Shown in pieces: positions 15,872 through 19,973 of a stretch of DNA of 19,973 bases. The notes under the pieces are model-generated. The model worked only from the letters and a program-made list of their open reading frames with translations, searched no databases and was not told where the DNA came from. Positions within the stretch are counted from its first letter, which is position 1. Every line of letters starts with the position of its first letter. This DNA is from CAZTDD01 sp964612675 (GTDB lineage Bacteria > Hinthialibacterota > Hinthialibacteria > Hinthialibacterales > JAKPRU01), in contig CAZTDD010000126.1 of NCBI GenBank assembly GCA_964612675.1, positions 1 to 19,973 on the forward strand. The letters run 5' to 3'. A program made the translations under genes and the position numbers.

Positions 15872-15894
15872 ATAAGAGGTCGCAATCCTCTTAT
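15872..15894. promoter_or_regulatory. Perfect 8-bp inverted repeat before the GH97 gene
   Basis: ATAAGAGG at 15872-15879 and CCTCTTAT at 15887-15894 are perfect reverse complements around a 7-base spacer. The element begins 4 bases after the DegT-type stop and ends just before the GGAGA at 15896-15900 that serves the next gene. No T-run follows, so it is not a canonical terminator. It could act as an mRNA hairpin controlling translation of the GH97 gene or as a binding site for a dimeric regulator. Confidence 0.4.
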
Positions 15895-15904
15895 CGGAGA
15901 ATGG

Positions 15905-17767
15905 ATGAGAATGAGGAAGACTCAACTGGCAGTATTGATTTGTTTTCTCGGCATGCCTACCTGGTGCGATCTCTCGCCTGTTTCGATCGAGTCGCCGGAT
16001 GGTCGGATTGCTGTGAAGGTAGAGAGTAAGGATAGCGGCGAGACAAAGGGCTGCTTGTATTACTCTGTTTCGTATGACGGTAAAGAACTGCTTCAACCTT
16101 CGAGACTTGGTCTTGCGCTTGAAGGGGGAGGAGATTTGGACTCGGGGTTACAGATTGTGGATGTCTCTCGGACGAAATGGGATCGTGAATATTCACCGGT
16201 TTATGGAGAACGTCAGATCATTCCCGATACCGGGAATGAAATGATGGTTGAAATGGATCAAAAGAGGGGAAAGCAGCGGCGTTTTTTTGTTCAATTTCGA
16301 GCGTATAACGAAGGAGTAGCCTTTCGATATGTCCTGCCCGAACAGGCCGGCATGAAAGCCTGCACTATTTCATCTGAACATACCGAATTTTCTTTCTCCG
16401 AGGGTGACGAAGGGTACGAAGAACACGGCACGGAGGGAGTAATTCATCGGGTTCCCATAAGGGCGATTAAGCCGAAATGCGAAATGCCGTTAACGGTCGA
16501 TCTTGAAAGAGGTCCTTTTGTATCGGTAATGGAAGCGCATTTAGAGAATTATCCGCGTGCGTGGTTATCTCCTGCGGGAGAGAACACAGATTCAGTTCAC
16601 ATCCATCTCGGGAGCTCCGCGGAAGTTCGGATGCCGTTCGAGACGCCATGGCGGGTTTTACTGATCGGCAAACGCCCAGGGGATTTGATCGAGCAGAATT
16701 ATCTGATCCTGAATTTGAATCCGCCGTGTGCGATTGATGACACCAATTGGATCAAACCCGGCACGGTTATTCGCGTTACTGCACTCACGACGGAATACGG
16801 AAAGAAATACACGGATTTTGCGGCCGAACACAAGATCGATTACATTGAATTCGATGCCGGCTGGTATGACGCGGAATGGGAAGAAACCTCGGATGCGCGC
16901 ACGCCCAAGGAGGATCTTGATATACAATCTGTTATCGAGTATGCAAAAGAACGTGGTATCGGGGTCATCCTCTATGTAAATCGGAACGCGCTAATGAAAC
17001 AACTGGACGAGATTCTTCCTTTGTATGAAGAGTGGGGAGTGAAGGGGATAAAAATGGGTTTTGTGAAGGTGGGAAGCCAGGAGGCGACTCGGTGGCTTCA
17101 CGATGCGGTGCGACAAGCGGCCCGGCATCATCTCATGGTGGATATTCACGATTCGTACAGACCGACCGGTTTCAGTCGGACCTATCCGAATCTGATGACC
17201 CAGGAAGGCGTCCGGGGGAATGAGCACATGCCGGTCTCGGAGCACAATGTCACTTTGCCGTTTACGAGGTTGGTTTCCGGTGCGGCGGATTGCACGATGT
17301 GCTACTACAGTGATCGAATCAAGAACACTCATGCGCATCAGCTGGCCACGTCGGTTGTATTCTATAGTCCGCTGCAGTTTCTTTTTTGGTACGACAGGCC
17401 TTCCGAATATCAGGGCGAGCCGGAGATCGAGTTTTGGCACGACCTTCCAACGGTCTGGGATGAGACGAAAGTACTCCACGGCAGAATCGGCGATTCTATT
17501 ACTGTGGGGCGGCGAAGCGGGGAGCAATGGTATGTCGCAAGTTTGACCGACGAAAATCCCCGAGAAATTCTCGTTGAGCTAAGTTTTCTCGATCCGGAAA
17601 GAGAGTACGTTGTAGATATTTACTCCGACGGAGGAGAGGACGTTGCGACTCGGACCCAAGTGCGAGTTGACAGGCGTCCGGTGACCTCAAAGACGCGGAT
17701 CACGGCGTCTCTGGCGGCAAATGGCGGTCACTCGATGCGAATATGCCCGAAATGTTCTGACGAATAG
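15905..17767 (+). CDS. Secreted glycoside hydrolase family 97-like protein
   Basis: This 620-residue protein has a short signal peptide (about 1-22, ending near PTWC; a lipoprotein cysteine at about residue 21 is possible but the lipobox is poor). An N-terminal beta-sandwich (about 25-270) begins with SPDGRIAVKVESKDSG. The barrel follows, with LNPPCAIDDTNWIKPG, VTALTTEYGKKYTDFAAEH, YIEFDAGWYDAEW and the diagnostic VDIHDSYRPTGFSRTYPNLMTQEGVRGNE. GH97 enzymes cleave alpha-glucosides or alpha-galactosides. Here the strand that reads KVDF in retaining members, as I recall them, reads KMGF (Gly385), and Asp416 stands where SusB has Glu in HEATRPTG. It may belong to a distinct GH97 subgroup. Either ATG, at 15905 or 15911, could start it; GGAGA at 15896-15900 suits the second slightly better. 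A 37-base gap follows the DegT-type gene. Confidence 0.85.
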   Translation: MRMRKTQLAVLICFLGMPTWCDLSPVSIESPDGRIAVKVESKDSGETKGCLYYSVSYDGKELLQPSRLGLALEGGGDLDSGLQIVDVSRTKWDREYSPVYGERQIIPDTGNEMMVEMDQKRGKQRRFFVQFRAYNEGVAFRYVLPEQAGMKACTISSEHTEFSFSEGDEGYEEHGTEGVIHRVPIRAIKPKCEMPLTVDLERGPFVSVMEAHLENYPRAWLSPAGENTDSVHIHLGSSAEVRMPFETPWRVLLIGKRPGDLIEQNYLILNLNPPCAIDDTNWIKPGTVIRVTALTTEYGKKYTDFAAEHKIDYIEFDAGWYDAEWEETSDARTPKEDLDIQSVIEYAKERGIGVILYVNRNALMKQLDEILPLYEEWGVKGIKMGFVKVGSQEATRWLHDAVRQAARHHLMVDIHDSYRPTGFSRTYPNLMTQEGVRGNEHMPVSEHNVTLPFTRLVSGAADCTMCYYSDRIKNTHAHQLATSVVFYSPLQFLFWYDRPSEYQGEPEIEFWHDLPTVWDETKVLHGRIGDSITVGRRSGEQWYVASLTDENPREILVELSFLDPEREYVVDIYSDGGEDVATRTQVRVDRRPVTSKTRITASLAANGGHSMRICPKCSDE

Positions 17768-17823
17768 GACTTGCGATAGGGACGCAGAGAAAGACCGAAT
17801 CGAATAACGAAAGAGGACAAACG

Positions 17824-18789
17824 ATGCCTACAAAAAAAGAACTCGGGTCTTTCAAAGCCGATGCGGAAAATCGTCGCAGTTTCTTGAAACATGGATCGAT
17901 ACTTTCCGCCGCTCTGGGCTCTACCGGATTTTTGACAACCTCTTTAGACGCCGCAGACACGAGCGAACCGCTTCCTTCGATCCCGCTCGGTCCTCATCGC
18001 GTTTCACGGTTGATCGTGGGCTCGAATCCGATTTGCGGCTATTCGCACTTGAATCGCCTGATGAGCCGGATCATGTCCGATTACTTCACAGTCGATCAGA
18101 TCGTCCTTTTTCTGCGACATTGCGTCCGCATGGGGATTACGACATTTCAGTCCTCGTACAGCGACAAAATCGATCGCGGCCTTCGACGTTTTCGAGAACA
18201 GGGACACCACATTCAGTGGATTTGTCTTGCGAGCGGGGATTTATTAAACGACACGAAGGCGCTTCATAACCTGATTCGAGACCACGATCCTATCGGAGTT
18301 GTTCACCACGGAGGTGTTACAGACAGCCGTTTTCGTGAAAAACAGATGGAGAAGGTAAACACATTTCTGAAACGCGTCCGGGATACCGGCATACAAGTCG
18401 GGCTATCGACACATAACCCGAAAGTAGTTGAATTTGCAGAGGAAGAAAACTGGGACCTTGATTTTTATATGACTTGTTTTTACCGAGTCACACGCACAAA
18501 GAGCGAACTCAAGGTGGAACTTGGAAATGTTCCGTTAGGTGAAACCTATCTGATTGACGACCCGGAACGAATGTGTTCGACTATTCGCAACGCACGGCGC
18601 ACCTGTCTTGGGTTCAAGATCCTTGCTGCAGGGAGACGCTGTGAAAACGATTCTCAGGTTGACGACGCCTTCGAATTTGCATTCAATAATATCAAATCAA
18701 ACGACGCAATTATTGTCGGTATGTTTCCGCTTTATAAGGATCATCCGAAAATCAATGCCGCACTCACGAGGAAATATGGTATCACATGA
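17824..18789 (+). CDS. Tat-exported aldo/keto reductase-like barrel protein
   Basis: This 321-residue protein has a Tat-like signal with Arg17-Arg18 in NRRSFLKHG and a hydrophobic stretch to about residue 44. The mature part starts like an aldo/keto reductase: PLGPHRVSRLIVGSNP, then MGITTFQSSYSD where family members have a G-I-N-x-F-D-T-A-x-x-Y string, and GVVHHGG where they have a catalytic His. By this hand alignment Tyr112 and His161/162 are kept. The aspartate is replaced by Gln109, and the lysine strand reads ICLASGD without a Lys. NADPH-dependent reduction is therefore doubtful and the protein may be a non-canonical relative. The ATG at 17824 has GAGGA about 8 bases upstream. The stop overlaps the next start (ATGA, 18786-18789), so the two products are probably made together. 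Confidence 0.72.
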   Translation: MPTKKELGSFKADAENRRSFLKHGSILSAALGSTGFLTTSLDAADTSEPLPSIPLGPHRVSRLIVGSNPICGYSHLNRLMSRIMSDYFTVDQIVLFLRHCVRMGITTFQSSYSDKIDRGLRRFREQGHHIQWICLASGDLLNDTKALHNLIRDHDPIGVVHHGGVTDSRFREKQMEKVNTFLKRVRDTGIQVGLSTHNPKVVEFAEEENWDLDFYMTCFYRVTRTKSELKVELGNVPLGETYLIDDPERMCSTIRNARRTCLGFKILAAGRRCENDSQVDDAFEFAFNNIKSNDAIIVGMFPLYKDHPKINAALTRKYGIT

Positions 18790-19877
18790 ATGAAAAACAA
18801 CTTGTCAGCTACATAGCGCCCGGAGCGCCTGCAACACGACGGCCGGCGCGCGGCGATGAACCGTATTTACGACCCGAGATTGGTTTCACACCAAGATGGT
18901 TTAACGAATCCCTCGGTATCGATTTCGGAGAACAATGGCACATCGACCCGGCGTACAGAAAACAGTCCCTTCTTTCTATGCGGAAGGAACTGGAACGACG
19001 ATTCGGATCGTTGCCAATCGGACGAGGAAATAATGATGAGGGGGCGCTCGACCTCCTTACTGGAGTATTTGGAGTGTCCGTCGTCGCCAGCATTTATGGT
19101 GTCCCAACGATATACAGATTCGACAATTGGCCTGTGAGTTGGCACGAATTCCTAAACGATGCAGAAATGGAAGAGTTGGAACCCCCCGATCTCGAGGAAA
19201 ATCCCTTTTTCCGTTCGTTAATGCAGCAAATGGAGTGGATTGCTGCCGAAGAGGGGCAAATTAGGGGGTTCATCAACTGGCAAGGTGTGTTGAACAATGC
19301 CTACCGTCTTCGGGGCGAATCGATTTTCACTGATCTATATGATTCGCCCAGCCGAGTCAGACATCTTTTTCATTGTGTTACACAGACAATGATGGATGGT
19401 GCACGGTTGTTGTACGAATATCAGCGAACAACGGGTGTAATAATCGAACATTTCACCGTCAGTAATTGTTGTGTCAACATGATTTCGCCTTCGCAATATG
19501 AGGAGTTTCTTCTCCCTTGTGATCGACGATTTGCAGAACTGTTCGGACTGATCGGTGTGCACAATTGTGCTTGGACCGTCGATCCTTATATTGAAGCGTA
19601 TTCGTCAATTCCGAACGTTGGATACATCGACATGGGACTGGATTCCAATCTCGAAAAGGTCCGCGAAGTGTTTCCGAACGCGCGTCGAGCGATTATGTAT
19701 AAACCTACGGATCTGTTGAAGAAATCGTTTGATGAAATTCGAAAGGATCTGGAGCGAATTGCGGCGGAGTGCGGACCCTGCGATATCGTATTTGCGGATA
19801 TAGAAGCAAATACAACGGATCATACGATTCTTGAGGTTGTTCGAATGTGCGAGGAAATCGGCAATCGATACAATTGA
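18786..19877 (+). CDS. Uroporphyrinogen decarboxylase-superfamily protein, function unknown
   Basis: This 363-residue protein has no signal peptide and is probably cytoplasmic. It resembles the URO-D/MtaA superfamily, which includes uroporphyrinogen decarboxylase and corrinoid/CoM methyltransferases. Supporting features are the region around GVFGVSVVASIYG, the helix LYDSPSRVRHLFHCVTQTM, NMISPSQYEEFLLPCDRRF and GVHNCAWTVDPYIEAY, followed by strands ending in GPCDIVFADIEANTTDHTI. His259-x-Cys261 matches the first half of the zinc site of the methyltransferases. Their third ligand, a Cys about 76 residues later, is not there; Cys329 and Cys332 are closer. It is too divergent for haem synthesis to be assumed. 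The start overlaps the aldo/keto reductase-like stop by 4 bases (ATGA), which implies translational coupling. Confidence 0.75.
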   Translation: MNEKQLVSYIAPGAPATRRPARGDEPYLRPEIGFTPRWFNESLGIDFGEQWHIDPAYRKQSLLSMRKELERRFGSLPIGRGNNDEGALDLLTGVFGVSVVASIYGVPTIYRFDNWPVSWHEFLNDAEMEELEPPDLEENPFFRSLMQQMEWIAAEEGQIRGFINWQGVLNNAYRLRGESIFTDLYDSPSRVRHLFHCVTQTMMDGARLLYEYQRTTGVIIEHFTVSNCCVNMISPSQYEEFLLPCDRRFAELFGLIGVHNCAWTVDPYIEAYSSIPNVGYIDMGLDSNLEKVREVFPNARRAIMYKPTDLLKKSFDEIRKDLERIAAECGPCDIVFADIEANTTDHTILEVVRMCEEIGNRYN

Positions 19878-19930
19878 TAGTATACCCTAACGTTGCAAAA
19901 CTGACTCCTCCTGCCAATATTTCCAAATCT

Positions 19931-19952
19931 CTCCCCCCGTTCACGGGGGGAG
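19931..19952. repeat. G/C-rich palindrome downstream of the last gene
   Basis: CTCCCCCC at 19931-19938 and GGGGGGAG at 19945-19952 form a perfect 8-bp stem with the loop GTTCAC. A further run of nine Gs follows at 19958-19966. It lies 53 bases after the final stop. The form recalls dispersed intergenic palindromes (REP-like elements) found in many bacterial genomes, and such an element can also stabilise mRNA 3' ends. No T-run follows on the + strand. Only one copy is seen in the window, so repetition is inferred. Confidence 0.45.
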
Positions 19953-19973
19953 TCGGAGGGGGGGGGCATCTGG

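Noticed and set aside
18786..19877. Assignment of the last gene as hemE (uroporphyrinogen decarboxylase of haem synthesis)
   Set aside because: The N-terminal catalytic signature of HemE (the PxWxMRQAGR region) is not seen, and the His-x-Cys element points to the wider superfamily.
1..19973. CRISPR array, tRNA or rRNA genes, insertion sequences
   Set aside because: No regularly spaced repeats, cloverleaf or rRNA-like sequence, transposase or terminal inverted repeats could be found by reading both strands.

Overview
The window is a stretch of bacterial chromosome with moderate GC, every gene on the + strand and tight spacing. Tat signal peptides, an exported BON-domain protein, an N-type ATPase cluster and genes of the CotH/lamin-tail, GH97 and exported DegT types suggest a Gram-negative, saccharolytic, probably anaerobic or facultative heterotroph. 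PVC bacteria or nearby candidate phyla (Hydrogenedentes, Sumerlaeota, Lentisphaerae type) would fit. This placement comes from gene content and was not tested by phylogeny.

Layout. 274-1803 encodes a secreted protein with six BON domains, ended by a clear intrinsic terminator (1831-1873). 2008-3015 encodes a D-2-hydroxyacid (D-lactate type) dehydrogenase. 3095-10990 is a complete N-ATPase operon, atpD-C-Q-[antiporter]-R-B-E-F-A-G. It has the hallmarks of this laterally mobile F-type ATPase: beta and epsilon genes first, the small membrane genes atpQ and atpR, a long b subunit with a delta-like C-terminus and no separate delta gene. A complete CPA2-type cation:proton antiporter gene (5166-6395) sits inside the operon between atpQ and atpR and overlaps both. 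11034-11963 encodes a 309-residue PfkB-type 6-phosphofructokinase, 43 bases after atpG with its own strong ribosome binding site and no terminator between them.

The second half (12074-19877) is a different block. It holds a secreted lamin-tail/CotH protein, a Tat-exported DegT-type PLP enzyme, a secreted GH97-family protein, a Tat-exported protein resembling an aldo/keto reductase, and a uroporphyrinogen-decarboxylase-superfamily protein whose start overlaps the preceding stop. Several of these lack residues that define activity in the best known members of their families. The window ends in a G/C-rich palindrome.

How the parts may work together (inference). The first half looks like an energy-stress or fermentation module: PfkB drives glycolysis, the dehydrogenase re-oxidises NADH by making D-lactate, and the N-ATPase uses ATP to pump ions while the co-translated antiporter exchanges H+ for another cation. 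The second half looks like a mainly extracytoplasmic carbohydrate or amino-sugar block with no assignable pathway. The most notable point is the antiporter built into the N-ATPase operon.
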